A stretch of 42,975 bases of DNA from Prevotellaceae bacterium (GTDB lineage Bacteria; Bacteroidota; Bacteroidia; Bacteroidales; Bacteroidaceae). The notes under the pieces were generated by a model. The model worked only from the letters and a program-made list of their open reading frames with translations, did not search any database and had not been told where the DNA came from. Position numbers and translations under genes: made by a program. The DNA lies in NCBI GenBank assembly GCA_030531085.1, contig JAUNOM010000020.1, forward strand, positions 1 to 42,975, read 5' to 3'. This document shows, in pieces, positions 27,086 through 36,253 of the stretch (position 1 is its first letter; every line of letters starts with the position of its first letter).

Positions 27086-27319
27086 TCATGGCACAGGGTC
27101 GTATCCTGACCCTCCCCATGGGTGGCAGCGGAGCAGTCGTCTTATTGCGAGCCACAGTCCTTTTACTGGTCCGTGCTTTATTATGGCCTGTCTGGCATAC
27201 TCCGAGCAGGTGGGGGTGAACCTGCATGACGGTGGTGTGAAAGGACTGATGCACCTTTGGTAGAACAATACAGGGGCAAGCAGTAATAGTGACGTCGCTT
27301 TGCGTATAAGTCTAAGCAT
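27086..27319 (-). CDS. yidD: Membrane protein insertion efficiency factor YidD
   Basis: This 77-residue protein has the YidD family features: a hydrophobic/amphipathic N-terminus, conserved cysteines 23, 32 and 38 ([20 protein letters not shown]), and the end motif [13 protein letters not shown]. It assists YidC-dependent insertion of membrane proteins. Its start overlaps the end of rnpA by 8 bp, the usual arrangement in bacteria. Confidence 0.95.
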   Translation of the reverse strand: MLRLIRKATSLLLLAPVLFYQRCISPFTPPSCRFTPTCSEYARQAIIKHGPVKGLWLAIRRLLRCHPWGGSGYDPVP

Positions 27320-27701
27320 CAGCTTTCCCTTTCTCCGTTGCCCGTTGCAGCAGATTGCACACTTTGGCGGTCACTTTTGCCGATGTGTGATGGTTGCTGT
27401 CCAGCCATATCATGGCCATTACAGCCCTGTAACCTTCCGGCAGTACAAGCAGATGCTTGTTGTTCCTATAGGCCTCACGCACCTGCCTCTTAACCCTGTT
27501 CCTGTCCACCGCGTGTCTGAAATGCCGTTTCGGCACGGAGATAAGAAGTTCATTCTCTCCTTCCTCCTCGATGGTGTACATGACGAGTCTCAAGGGGAAT
27601 GCGGAGAAGGACCAACTGTTGCCCGGTTCAAAAAGTTTGTCGATGAGGTATTTGCTGCACAGCCTCTGCGACTTAGGAAAAGCGTGGCTATTTTTCTTCA
27701 T
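27312..27701 (-). CDS. rnpA: Ribonuclease P protein component
   Basis: This 129-residue basic protein has the RNase P signature [13 protein letters not shown] and the preceding [11 protein letters not shown] segment. With RNase P RNA it removes 5' leaders from tRNA precursors. It overlaps yidD by 8 bp. The usual rpmH neighbour is absent; hemD lies upstream instead, as is typical of Bacteroidetes. Confidence 0.96.
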   Translation of the reverse strand: MKKNSHAFPKSQRLCSKYLIDKLFEPGNSWSFSAFPLRLVMYTIEEEGENELLISVPKRHFRHAVDRNRVKRQVREAYRNNKHLLVLPEGYRAVMAMIWLDSNHHTSAKVTAKVCNLLQRATEKGKADA

Positions 27702-27731
27702 ATCATCGCCTCAGGTCTATGGCAACCGTTT

Positions 27732-28481
27732 CTATTCCTCCTCTTCCTGCAGGAAGTGTCGTAATGCGCCGGTCATTGATGGATAACGGTCGGTAGGAGC
27801 CTCAAGGTCAAGTGTGAGGCCAACTTCCTTGACAGCCTTTGCCGTAGCAGGCCCGAAAGTTCCTATCTTGATATCACCGGCCTTCATGTCAGGGAAATCT
27901 TCCCTCAGTGCCTTAATGCCGGCAGGAGAGAAGAATAGCGCCATGTCGTAGTCAAAGTTTGCTATCTCCTCGGCCGTGAAGTTGTTGCTGACGGTGCGGT
28001 ACATCACACACTCCGTGTGCTTCAGGTTCTTGGAGTCAAGCAGACGTGTTATCGCGTCATTGGCAACATCGCTCAACGGCACGAGATACTTCTCGTCCTT
28101 ATGCTTTATCATTGCAGGTAGCAGGTCGTCTATCTTGCCTGTAGCTCCGAAGAATATCTTACGCTTGCGGTATGGGGCGTATTTCTGTATGTAGAGCGCT
28201 ATGGTTTCAGTTACACAGAAGTACTTTGTTGTCTCAGGCATCGTGATGCGCATTTCCTTTGTCAACTGGAAGAAATGGTCTATCGCATGACGTGATGTGA
28301 ACACTATTGCTGTATAGTCCGTGATATTTACTTTCTGTTTACGGAATTCCTGCTGTGTTATTTCCTCAACCTTTATGAATGGTCTGAAGACGAGTTCTAC
28401 GTCGAAGTCGCGTGCTATGTCATAGTATGGTGACTTCTCGCTTGAGGGCTTTGGCTGTGAGACCAGAATCTTTTTTACCAT
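27732..28481 (-). CDS. hemD: Uroporphyrinogen-III synthase
   Basis: Beginning at the ATG for MVKKILVSQP, the protein has 249 residues; an upstream in-frame ATG at 28523 would overlap the preceding DUF4271 gene and add no conserved sequence. It shows the two-domain HemD pattern, weakly conserved as usual, with TAIVFTSRHAIDHFF, ALFFSPAGIKALRED and KIGTFGPATAKAVKE. It cyclises hydroxymethylbilane in tetrapyrrole synthesis. It follows the DUF4271 gene after 10 bp, a common Bacteroidetes pairing. No other heme gene is nearby. Confidence 0.9.
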   Translation of the reverse strand: MVKKILVSQPKPSSEKSPYYDIARDFDVELVFRPFIKVEEITQQEFRKQKVNITDYTAIVFTSRHAIDHFFQLTKEMRITMPETTKYFCVTETIALYIQKYAPYRKRKIFFGATGKIDDLLPAMIKHKDEKYLVPLSDVANDAITRLLDSKNLKHTECVMYRTVSNNFTAEEIANFDYDMALFFSPAGIKALREDFPDMKAGDIKIGTFGPATAKAVKEVGLTLDLEAPTDRYPSMTGALRHFLQEEEE

Positions 28482-28491
28482 CGGTATCTTA

Positions 28492-29271
28492 CTATAAGTT
28501 TTGTGTCGAATATTGTGCTGCATAGAGCAGTATGCCTGTCAACAAAGCGAGTGGAACCGCTTCGAGAGTGCAAAGGTACAAAAAAAACTGCATAATACTG
28601 TTCCTTTTGCGGAAAAAGATGTTATAAGACTTGTAAAAACACATCAGCATGGGTAATGCCAGTGCCACGAGCAGCACTTTCAGTGTTGTGACTGCATTAA
28701 GCTGGAAATAGATGTGAACCAGTGTTATCGGCAGTAGTAACGCTCCCTGTACAGCCATGAAGAACAGTCTTGTTATATAGTCAAGGTGCATACGCACCCT
28801 GTCAAAGAATACGCTGTGCACTATGTACAGCAACGTCTCATGCACTATATTGTATGCTGCGAAGATGCCGCAGAATATGCCAAGAGTGGCATAGCGCCCA
28901 AGGACGAAGTCATCACCTATGCACTGTGACGTGATGGAGTATGCCAGTATTCCCAGCAGTATCACTCCCTGCAGGCAGAAGTACGTCTGATACCGCAGCT
29001 CGTATGCTGTCTCGCGCAGTTCCACGGAGTTCTCGCGTGGAACGCGGAACAGGTTCTTCAGCTGAAACCTTACAAGGCGCCGTGAGCGTGCCAGCGTAAT
29101 CAGAGTGACAAGCAGACACAGCAGTAGCACCATTGATATGAGACTGTCATTAACCAGTGTGTACGCCACGGGGTCACCGGACTCACCAAGCCAGTGCACC
29201 GGCACTTCCTCCTCATAGAGTGGATTACCCTTGAAGAACGACTCCTTGTATATGGTATCGCTTACCGTCAA
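28492..29271 (-). CDS. DUF4271 membrane protein
   Basis: This 259-residue protein has about six to seven hydrophobic segments and a soluble N-terminal 50 residues. It matches the Bacteroidetes DUF4271 family by sequence style (RLVRFQLKNLFRVPRENSVE) and by its place directly before hemD. Its function is not established. It starts 12 bp after metK and ends 10 bp before the hemD start, so the three are probably co-transcribed. Confidence 0.82.
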   Translation of the reverse strand: MTVSDTIYKESFFKGNPLYEEEVPVHWLGESGDPVAYTLVNDSLISMVLLLCLLVTLITLARSRRLVRFQLKNLFRVPRENSVELRETAYELRYQTYFCLQGVILLGILAYSITSQCIGDDFVLGRYATLGIFCGIFAAYNIVHETLLYIVHSVFFDRVRMHLDYITRLFFMAVQGALLLPITLVHIYFQLNAVTTLKVLLVALALPMLMCFYKSYNIFFRKRNSIMQFFLYLCTLEAVPLALLTGILLYAAQYSTQNL

Positions 29272-29283
29272 CTCCCTGTACCC

Positions 29284-30540
29284 TTAGCATCCCATGAACG
29301 TTTCCTTAAACTTCTCCACAAGGTCGAGTTTCTCCCATGTGAACAGCTCCACCTCCATTTCCTTTGTCTCATGGTATGCGGATTGGAACACTTTCTTCAC
29401 CTTATGCGGCATACGTCCTACGTGTCCGTACGCGGCAGTCTCAACATATATCGGCTGGCGCAGCTTCAGTGAGCGCTCTATCGCCTTAGGCCGGAAGTCA
29501 TACAGGCTCTTCAGCTTCTCGGCTATCTCTCCGTCTGTCATGTCAACATGACTCTTGCCGTAAGTGTTCACATATACACTGACAGGCTCCGCCACACCTA
29601 TGGCATAGCTTAACTGCACAAGCACCTCGTCAGCCACACCTGCCGCCACAAGGTTCTTGGCCACATGGCGCGCGGCATACGCTGCAGAGCGGTCCACCTT
29701 TGAAGGGTCCTTGCCCGAGAAGGCACCGCCTCCATGCGCACCACGTCCCCCGTATGTGTCCACTATTATCTTGCGGCCGGTCAGACCCGTGTCACCATGC
29801 GGTCCGCCAATGACGAATTTGCCCGTAGGATTGACGAAATACTTGATGTCATCATTAAACAATGCCAGCGTCTTCGCATCCCTTAGCTGTGCCTTCACAC
29901 GTGGAATGAGTATGTTTATGACATCCTTCTTAATCTTGGCAAGCATGGGCTCGTCAGCGTCAAACTCGTCATGCTGTGTTGAAACGACAATGGTGTCTAT
30001 CCTCTGTGGCACTCCCTCATCGCTGTACTCTACTGTAACCTGCGACTTTGAGTCAGGTCTCAGATACCTCATTACCTCTCCCTCGCGGCGGATGTCGGCA
30101 AGAGTCTTCATCAGCAGGTGCGCCAAGTCCAGAGTGACAGGTATAAAGCGGTCCGTCTCATTGGTGGCATATCCGAACATCATGCCCTGGTCTCCGGCAC
30201 CCTGCTGCTCCTCCTGCTCCCTTGACACACCGCGGTCTATGTCCTTGCTCTGCTCATGTATGGCGGTAAGTATGCCACATGAGTTGCCGTCAAACTGATA
30301 CTCCGACTTGGTATAGCCGATTCTGTTTATCGTCTTGCGCGCAATGGTCTGCAGGTCAACATACGCCTCGGATGTCACCTCTCCCATAAGCACGACCTGT
30401 CCTGTTGTGACAAAGCTCTCTATGGCACAGTGCGACTTGCTGTCGTATGCAAGGAACTGGTCAAGCAGTGCGTCACTAATCTGGTCTGCCACCTTGTCTG
30501 GGTGGCCTTCTGAAACTGATTCTGATGTGAATAAGTACAT
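29284..30540 (-). CDS. metK: S-adenosylmethionine synthetase
   Basis: This 418-residue protein has the MetK motifs: [19 protein letters not shown] at the N-terminus, [14 protein letters not shown] in the middle, and the phosphate-binding [16 protein letters not shown]. It makes S-adenosylmethionine from methionine and ATP. It lies first in the series metK-DUF4271-hemD-rnpA-yidD-tyrS. The 187-bp gap to rpsO contains a hairpin but no SAM riboswitch that I could recognise. Confidence 0.97.
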   Translation of the reverse strand: MYLFTSESVSEGHPDKVADQISDALLDQFLAYDSKSHCAIESFVTTGQVVLMGEVTSEAYVDLQTIARKTINRIGYTKSEYQFDGNSCGILTAIHEQSKDIDRGVSREQEEQQGAGDQGMMFGYATNETDRFIPVTLDLAHLLMKTLADIRREGEVMRYLRPDSKSQVTVEYSDEGVPQRIDTIVVSTQHDEFDADEPMLAKIKKDVINILIPRVKAQLRDAKTLALFNDDIKYFVNPTGKFVIGGPHGDTGLTGRKIIVDTYGGRGAHGGGAFSGKDPSKVDRSAAYAARHVAKNLVAAGVADEVLVQLSYAIGVAEPVSVYVNTYGKSHVDMTDGEIAEKLKSLYDFRPKAIERSLKLRQPIYVETAAYGHVGRMPHKVKKVFQSAYHETKEMEVELFTWEKLDLVEKFKETFMGC

Positions 30541-30646
30541 ATATAAGAATATTGGCTGACGGCTTTGAGGGAACCGTGGTTGTTTGTAGAATACTTGTTA
30601 CTTCGTATTGTGGCCGCATAGATATGCGTAATGGCCTAAATTACAA

Positions 30647-30694
30647 TATCCCACACAAGCGACGATTGTTGCTCATGCGGGATACTGCATTTTT
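30647..30694. terminator. Hairpin between rpsO and metK
   Basis: A 13-bp stem with three G-T pairs (30647-30659 with 30672-30684) and a 12-nt loop probably ends the rpsO transcript. The six-T run (30689-30694) is on the plus-strand side, so on the minus strand the hairpin is U-poor. Confidence 0.5.
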
Positions 30695-30727
30695 TCGCTG
30701 TCTTTAATAGTTGCGTTGAGTATTGGA

Positions 30728-30997
30728 TTACTTACGCAGACCGAGAGCCTTGACAATGGCGCGATAACGATTGATGTCGCGATCGTAAAGATATTTAAGC
30801 AGAGCACGGCGCTTACCTACGAGCTTGGTGAGGCTGCGTGCTGTCCTGTAATCCTTGTGGTTCTGCTTCAAGTGCTCAGTGAGGTGCTTGATGCGGTAAG
30901 TAAAGAGAGCGATCTGGCTCTCTGCAGAACCTGTGTCAGTTGCTGACTGTCCGTACTGTGTAAAGATCTCAGTCTTCTTAGTGCTGTCTAAATACAT
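30728..30997 (-). CDS. rpsO: Ribosomal protein S15
   Basis: This 89-residue protein is the usual length of S15. It has the RNA-binding motifs GSAESQIALFTYRIKHLTEH and a C-terminal LVGKRRALLKYLYDRD helix. It binds 16S rRNA in the small-subunit platform. A leader of about 125 bases precedes it; S15 leaders often hold autoregulatory structures, but none can be assigned from sight here. Confidence 0.97.
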   Translation of the reverse strand: MYLDSTKKTEIFTQYGQSATDTGSAESQIALFTYRIKHLTEHLKQNHKDYRTARSLTKLVGKRRALLKYLYDRDINRYRAIVKALGLRK

Positions 30998-31128
30998 TGT
31001 TGTTATCTGTTGTGGCTGTTTTTTTATAGAATTTGTACTATTACATCCTTCAGATGAACAGTGCTTAAGCCACGTAAGGCACTGCCATCATTCAAATGCA
31101 GCTTCGCTGTATTCTCGCTAAGCGGGTG

Positions 31129-31136
31129 CAAAATTA
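31129..31136 (-). promoter_or_regulatory. -7 element of rpsO
   Basis: The minus strand reads TAATTTTG, an exact match to TAnnTTTG, about 130 bp before the rpsO start. No -33 TTTG is seen at the normal distance. From 31137 to 31386 nothing else could be supported. Confidence 0.5.
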
Positions 31137-31386
31137 CCACTTTTTCTTGAATTATGGAAGTTTCTACTGGTTTATAATAGAAATGTTAATGTTTTTTAAC
31201 AGGATGATGCGTTTGATAGTAAAGACTGGTATTGTGAACAATGGTTACGATATGTATCTAATCATAGTGCAGTCAGATAGTGGTGGCATTGTGGGGTGCG
31301 CTGTGTAGGGAGAAAAACGCGTGTTAATTATATTTAATAAACGTGAGGGTGGATGGCTGTTTCATCCGGTGTGCTAAATAAATTTG

Positions 31387-31394
31387 TAACTTTG
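31387..31394 (+). promoter_or_regulatory. -7 element of the GT2 gene
   Basis: TAACTTTG matches the -7 consensus exactly, 45 bp before the ATG at 31439. The best -33 candidate (TTTC at 31360-31363) has a 23-bp spacer, longer than usual. Confidence 0.55.
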
Positions 31395-31438
31395 CATTGG
31401 CTATATTGCCATAATCTGGAGGAATATTGATTTTATCT

Positions 31439-32479
31439 ATGAGCAAAGTACTGTCTGTTATAATCCCGACTTATAATATGGAGAGGTATCTTCGGAGCTG
31501 TCTCTCCTCGCTGCTTGTTAGTAGTCACTCCGTCGGGCTTGAGGTTCTGGTGGTGAATGACGGCAGTCGCGACGGCAGTCTCGCCGTGGCGCGTGAGATG
31601 GCGGCGGCGCATCCCGATGTGTTCCGTGTCATAGACAAGCCCAATGGCAACTATGGCTCGTGCATTAACCGTGGCCTTGCGGAGGCTTCCGGCCGTTATG
31701 TCAGGGTGTTGGATGCTGATGACACGTATGACACGGCGGCTCTGGAGTCCCTTCTTGAGGTTCTGGAGACGGTGGATGTGGACCTTGTGGTTACGGATTA
31801 TGTGAAGGTGGATGACCGTGGCATGGTGACGGCGCGTCATGTTCGTAATCTTCCAACGGGACGTGACATGACTGATGATGAGATATTCGGCCTGGTGATG
31901 GGCGAGAAGCTGGAGATGCACGAGATAACGTACCGCACGGAGAATCTGCGCCGCATCGGTTACCGGCAGACGGAGGGCATATCGTTCACGGATCAGGAGT
32001 GGACCTTCCTGCCAATGACGACGGTGCGCACCGCGCGTTATGTGCCCGTGGTGCTGTACCGCTATCTGGTGGGCAGGGTAGGGCAGACGGTGGACCCTGC
32101 TGCCAGTCACAGGCTGCAGAGTCATGCGGAGCGTACCATGATGGCGCAGGTGGCTGCTTTCAATGCCTGCGGCCCCATGCGGCTGGCGCAGCGCGGTTAT
32201 CTTGTGGCGCATCTGCTGGCAAATCTCAACTTCACATACCGCTCATATCTTGTCTACTCGTACAGGTCTCTGCCGCTGGAGGGTCTGCGTAGCTTTGACA
32301 ATGCGCTGAGAGAGGCTGGCGGTGAGCTGTATTCCCTGCTGGACGATGAGACTGTTCATCCGCGTATTCCGTTGCATTTCATACGCCTCTGGCGCCAGTC
32401 CCGTAATGAGGTGCCCCTGCTTCTGCGCCTGTACCGCTCCATACTGTTCCCCATCCTCAGATGGTTTGGGAAGGGGTGA
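31439..32479 (+). CDS. Family 2 glycosyltransferase
   Basis: This 346-residue protein starts at ATG 31439; the longer frame would begin with TTG. A GGAGGA stretch lies 15 bp upstream, so ATG is preferred. The GT-A fold is clear: LSVIIPTYNMERYLRSCL at the N-terminus, VVNDGSRDGS for nucleotide binding, and the metal-binding DXD as LDADDTYD. The C-terminal half is less conserved. It transfers a sugar from a nucleotide donor; the acceptor is unknown. It stands alone, converging with the large minus-strand glycan operon, and may contribute to the same surface polysaccharide. Confidence 0.9.
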   Translation: MSKVLSVIIPTYNMERYLRSCLSSLLVSSHSVGLEVLVVNDGSRDGSLAVAREMAAAHPDVFRVIDKPNGNYGSCINRGLAEASGRYVRVLDADDTYDTAALESLLEVLETVDVDLVVTDYVKVDDRGMVTARHVRNLPTGRDMTDDEIFGLVMGEKLEMHEITYRTENLRRIGYRQTEGISFTDQEWTFLPMTTVRTARYVPVVLYRYLVGRVGQTVDPAASHRLQSHAERTMMAQVAAFNACGPMRLAQRGYLVAHLLANLNFTYRSYLVYSYRSLPLEGLRSFDNALREAGGELYSLLDDETVHPRIPLHFIRLWRQSRNEVPLLLRLYRSILFPILRWFGKG

Positions 32480-32487
32480 GCTGGTTT

Positions 32488-32709
32488 AGTTGTGAGTTGT
32501 GAATTATTAGTGATGAGTTATTAGTTGTGAATGATGAGTTATTAGTTATGAATTGGCACCTATTTACCCCTAATAAGACTATCTATTTCGCAGACAATAG
32601 GCAACAAATAGCGGACTACTTATCACTCATTCCTCATCATTCATAATTAGAAACTCATCATTCACAACTCACAACTAAGACCTCATCCCTCACAACTCAT
32701 AACTAAAAA
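32488..32709. repeat. Low-complexity inverted repeat, TTAGTTGTGAGTTG type
   Basis: The left part repeats variants of GTTGTGAATTATTAGTGATG and the right part repeats the complement (CATCATTCACAACTCAC), so a stem of several tens of bases could form. It separates the converging GT2 gene and the last gene of the glycan operon, and its right end runs into the last codons of that gene. It probably acts as a two-way terminator. Confidence 0.75.
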
Positions 32710-34095
32710 CTGCCCCAGCAGTTTGCTGTTCCACCACGCCATCCATATAGTGGCGGCGGAGATGGACAGCAGGGCGGCGCGGTAGGCTATGACATTGCGG
32801 CTGCGCAGTAATGGAGCTATGGCTATAGGTATGCAGAACAGGAAGTGGGGCGACATGATGTATATCTCATTGATGCCGAAACCGAGTATCAGGTGTATCA
32901 GCATATCGAAGGCGAGGAATGCCATGGCGGTCTGTACCACCGTGTTCCTGCGTCCGAACCATACACCTATGGCGGCGAGCAGCATGAGGAACGCCTCAAA
33001 GGCGTAGTTGTACCAGTGGCTGTAGGCCACAAAGGCCGGCCTGTCACGCAGCGCGTCACCAAGAAAATGGCTGTCATGAAACTGTAACGGCTCTCCGCAG
33101 AGGTTCTCAACGACTGTCTTCCACCGAGATGTCGATATGTCTGTCCATCCTATAAACTGCCCTTTGGCTATTGGACGGCCCGCATTTGCGTTCCAAGGCT
33201 TAAGGTGGTCGCGGCGGTATTTCGCCTTTGCACGCTGCCGTATAATGTTCTTTATCCCCTTTTCCACCGCCTCGGGAGTGACATTAGTGGCGGTGTCGAG
33301 GTACTGGCGGCGTATCTCCGCACGATATTCCCTGTCCTTCTGTATCATTTTCTGCCGCTGCGCCTCCGCTTTCGGCTTTACAAACAGCTCCTGCTGCGCC
33401 TGTGCCACCGTTAGCAGCAGCACCGTTGGCAGTGCCACCGCAAGCAGCAAGTAGCGTGGTTGGAAGAACTTCCTCTGGCGGTTGATGAGTGCCGCCATCA
33501 GCACCTTTATGCCATTGCTTAGCGTTACCCCTGCCGTTATGAGGTACAGTGCGGCCGTCTGCCCTGTGGTCATCGTCCTGCCGCTGATGTTCTGGCGGCA
33601 GGTAAAGTATATGACGGCGAGCAACAGCGTCATGGAAGGACCGAAATGGTCGGGCACAAAGGTGGCGAGCATCACGTAACCCATGGAGGCGAAGAGACAG
33701 CACAGCAGTAACGCGTCGCGCTGTCGCAGGCGCATCAGGCCGTGGAGTATGCGGAACAGGAGGATGAAGGCGCAGTATGCGCTGGCGGCCCACAGCATTC
33801 CCACTATGACACTGGCCCAGTTGCTGCCCGTGAGGGCGATGAGCCACTGGTTCATCTGACTTGGTATGTACATGGCAAAGGCCAGAAGTGGGTGGCGGTA
33901 GACATCATAGAGCACGTCCCATCGCGATACGGTGGAGTAGGTGTGCAGGTCATATCCCGACACGTGGTATGCCTTCCAGAACAGGTCGTGGTAGTCACTG
34001 GTGACGGTGCGGAACTGTTCAAAGTACTTCAGCACGTTGAGCACGTTGAGCGTTATGGCGTATATGGCGGCGAGAATGTGTACTGTCAGTTTCAT
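32683..34095 (-). CDS. Polytopic membrane protein, paralogue A of a three-member family
   Basis: This 470-residue protein has about nine to ten membrane segments. It shares ordered motifs with the proteins at 36254 and 37597: SGYDLHTY after the first membrane helix, then YRHPLLA, PDHF, TAGVTLSNGIKV, VENLCGEP and GINEIYIMSPHFLF with a following IPIA. The conserved Asp, His and Arg in outward loops resemble a GT-C type enzyme or a polysaccharide polymerase, but no named family is certain (a Bacteroidetes DUF6080-type assignment is possible). Last in the operon, 6 bp after a GT4 gene. A Lys/Arg-rich loop lies between residues about 235 and 310. Confidence 0.8.
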   Translation of the reverse strand: MKLTVHILAAIYAITLNVLNVLKYFEQFRTVTSDYHDLFWKAYHVSGYDLHTYSTVSRWDVLYDVYRHPLLAFAMYIPSQMNQWLIALTGSNWASVIVGMLWAASAYCAFILLFRILHGLMRLRQRDALLLCCLFASMGYVMLATFVPDHFGPSMTLLLAVIYFTCRQNISGRTMTTGQTAALYLITAGVTLSNGIKVLMAALINRQRKFFQPRYLLLAVALPTVLLLTVAQAQQELFVKPKAEAQRQKMIQKDREYRAEIRRQYLDTATNVTPEAVEKGIKNIIRQRAKAKYRRDHLKPWNANAGRPIAKGQFIGWTDISTSRWKTVVENLCGEPLQFHDSHFLGDALRDRPAFVAYSHWYNYAFEAFLMLLAAIGVWFGRRNTVVQTAMAFLAFDMLIHLILGFGINEIYIMSPHFLFCIPIAIAPLLRSRNVIAYRAALLSISAATIWMAWWNSKLLGQFLVMSCEG

Positions 34096-34101
34096 CTTGC
34101 A

Positions 34102-35193
34102 CTATTCTTTGTTGTAGAAGTCATGGTATTCCTGCTGCATACGTGACAGGGAGAAGTGTCTGCGTGCATACTCCCCGGCCGTGATGGCAAGCGCATTGCG
34201 GTCGGTATTGGGCAGTATGTCACGGAAGATGTGCAGCCATTGCTCCATGCTGTTGCCGCTTACGGTGAGCGGCCAGTCTGCAGGCAGCGTGTCGTAAAGC
34301 CCTGCGCAGTGGTTTATCATTGTGGGCAGGCCGTTCATGGAGGCCTCTATGGCAAGGATGCTGAGGCCCTCGTGGAGTGACGGCATTATGAGATAGTCAA
34401 ATGAACCCATCAGTTCCGCTATGCCGTGGCGTGGCGGTTGTATGGTGATGTTGTCCTGATGGCGCAGCTCCTCGACAGCGCTCTGCAGCCTGCCGGCACC
34501 GAACAGGTGGAAATGATAGCGCGTATCATCCCGCAGGGCCTTTATTATATCGCACAGGCAGGCTATTCCTTTCTGCTCCTCAAAGCGTCCTGCAAACAGG
34601 ATGTTTATCTTTCCCCGCACTATGCCGCTGTAATGTCGCTGCGTTGTGGGAGTCACTCCATTATATATAATAGGTGGGCACTCCGTGAAGCGGCGTGAGT
34701 ATGCCTGCTGTACATTTGGTGATATGGCGACATTGGCGTGCACTGACTGCATAAGGCGTTCCACACGTGGCCCTATCCGCTGCATTCCCGACCACAATAT
34801 GGTGTTGTGGATGGTGCGTACCACCCTGATATGGATGAATGGCAGGGCTTTCAGCGTCAGCCATACCGCCATGTCTGGCATCTCGGTGTGGCAGTGCACC
34901 ACGTCGGGACGGTACCTCATCCACAGGAACAGAAACCGTATGGGGAAGAGGATGGATATGAGCCGGTCCACATAGCAGTGCAGATGGAAGTACACGGGCA
35001 GCCACGAGCGGTGGCATGGTATGCCCTTTGCGCGCAGCTCTGCCGTCAGCTGCCGGGTGAAGGCGCTGTGTCCGCGCTGCAGCTCCACTATGTGGTGACG
35101 GTAGCCGGGGGCATCGGCCGATGCGATGTTTATCGCCACACGCTCCGCTCCGCCCACATCGAGGCGTGATATTATGTGGAATATGGTCTTCAT
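34102..35193 (-). CDS. Family 4 glycosyltransferase (1)
   Basis: This 363-residue GT-B protein has the N-terminal acceptor-side signature (ISRLDVGGAERVAINIA) with the glycine loop. The C-terminal donor domain has INILFAGRFEEQKG and the family motif LIMPSLHEGLSILAIEA (E-x7-E form) for nucleotide-sugar binding. It overlaps the preceding gene's stop by 4 bp (ATGA), so it is translationally coupled. It likely extends a cytoplasmic lipid-linked glycan in a retaining reaction. Confidence 0.9.
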   Translation of the reverse strand: MKTIFHIISRLDVGGAERVAINIASADAPGYRHHIVELQRGHSAFTRQLTAELRAKGIPCHRSWLPVYFHLHCYVDRLISILFPIRFLFLWMRYRPDVVHCHTEMPDMAVWLTLKALPFIHIRVVRTIHNTILWSGMQRIGPRVERLMQSVHANVAISPNVQQAYSRRFTECPPIIYNGVTPTTQRHYSGIVRGKINILFAGRFEEQKGIACLCDIIKALRDDTRYHFHLFGAGRLQSAVEELRHQDNITIQPPRHGIAELMGSFDYLIMPSLHEGLSILAIEASMNGLPTMINHCAGLYDTLPADWPLTVSGNSMEQWLHIFRDILPNTDRNALAITAGEYARRHFSLSRMQQEYHDFYNKE

Positions 35194-36242
35194 AGTGCCT
35201 TTATTACCGCCGCCATGTCTGCCGTGCAGCGTTCAATGTTATACAGCCGTTCGGCCAGCCTGCGGCCTTTACGTCCCATCTCCTGCGCCTTCTCGGGGTT
35301 GTTGGCGATGTATTCCACCGCCTTCTGCCATCCCTCTGTGTCCTCATGGTCCACCCATATTCCGCATCCCTCACGCTCTATGTCCATTGGCATCTGCTCA
35401 TTGCGTGTGCAGATGATGGGGATGCCGAGGGCGAGGGCCTCCACTACGGTGGTGAGTCCTACGGTGTAGTTGCTCCTCTGACAGCATATCACCACGCAGG
35501 AGGAGCGGTTCACCTTGCGGCTCATGTCGCGGAACGCCATGCCATGGATATAGTTCAGGCGGATGTTCGCGTTGAGTTGCAGGTGCGAGAAGATGTCATC
35601 ATAGTCGTTTCCGAGATAGGCCCGGCTGACATAGATGTCCAGTTGCGCCGTGGTACGGTTGAAGGCATTGACGAGTGTCGGCATATCGCGCAGCTCCTTG
35701 CCTGTGGATATGAATGTGCCTGGAGCGCGCAGCGTCCCCTCCTCGGCCATAAGGCGGTCGTAATAGTCAAGGTCCGCGCCCCAGTGTGCTATATGCAGGC
35801 GCTCGGGACGTGCCTTCTTAGCGGTTAATGAGTCATTGATGAGCTTCTCGGAGAACAGGAACATCTGGTCTATACCGCGGTAGAAGAGGCGTGCCATGAC
35901 TTCACGCAGGCGGCTGTCGGACTTCTTTACGGGCTGGTGATGCCACACAACGACGGGCTTGCGGTACAGTCCTATGGCGCGGAGGAATATTATCAGCTCC
36001 AGTCCGCGGAAGGCATTGCCGTACAGAACATCGTAGTGCTCACGGCAGGTCAGTACCTGCCACAGCGTGTTCAGGGACAGTTTCCACCTTTTGCAGGTGT
36101 CGTAGTAACGGTGTTTCACCATCCGTATGCCGTGCCTCTCAAAGTGAGTGCCGCCGTATAGCAGGTGGCCGGGGAAGAGACCCTTCTCCCATTCGCGCCA
36201 CATGAACTGTGTGTCCTGCTGGTTATAGAAATATATGGTCAT
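35190..36242 (-). CDS. Family 4-like glycosyltransferase (2)
   Basis: Starting at the ATG for MTIYFYNQQD, it has 350 residues; the in-frame ATG at 36302 would overlap the preceding gene and adds unrelated residues. It has a GT-B fold with a less typical N-terminal half (VVWHHQPVKKSDSR) and a donor-site region GTFISTGKELRDMPTLV. The conserved VGLTTVVEALALGIPIICT motif replaces the usual E-x7-E with partial conservation. Spacing is 11 bp after paralogue B, and it overlaps the next gene. Its sugar is unknown. Confidence 0.85.
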   Translation of the reverse strand: MTIYFYNQQDTQFMWREWEKGLFPGHLLYGGTHFERHGIRMVKHRYYDTCKRWKLSLNTLWQVLTCREHYDVLYGNAFRGLELIIFLRAIGLYRKPVVVWHHQPVKKSDSRLREVMARLFYRGIDQMFLFSEKLINDSLTAKKARPERLHIAHWGADLDYYDRLMAEEGTLRAPGTFISTGKELRDMPTLVNAFNRTTAQLDIYVSRAYLGNDYDDIFSHLQLNANIRLNYIHGMAFRDMSRKVNRSSCVVICCQRSNYTVGLTTVVEALALGIPIICTRNEQMPMDIEREGCGIWVDHEDTEGWQKAVEYIANNPEKAQEMGRKGRRLAERLYNIERCTADMAAVIKAL

Positions 36243-36253
36243 GGCATTGGGGG

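Noticed and set aside
30541-30727. SAM riboswitch upstream of metK
   Set aside because: The only strong structure is a simple hairpin near the rpsO end, and the SAM-I or SAM-II core sequences I know are not visible.
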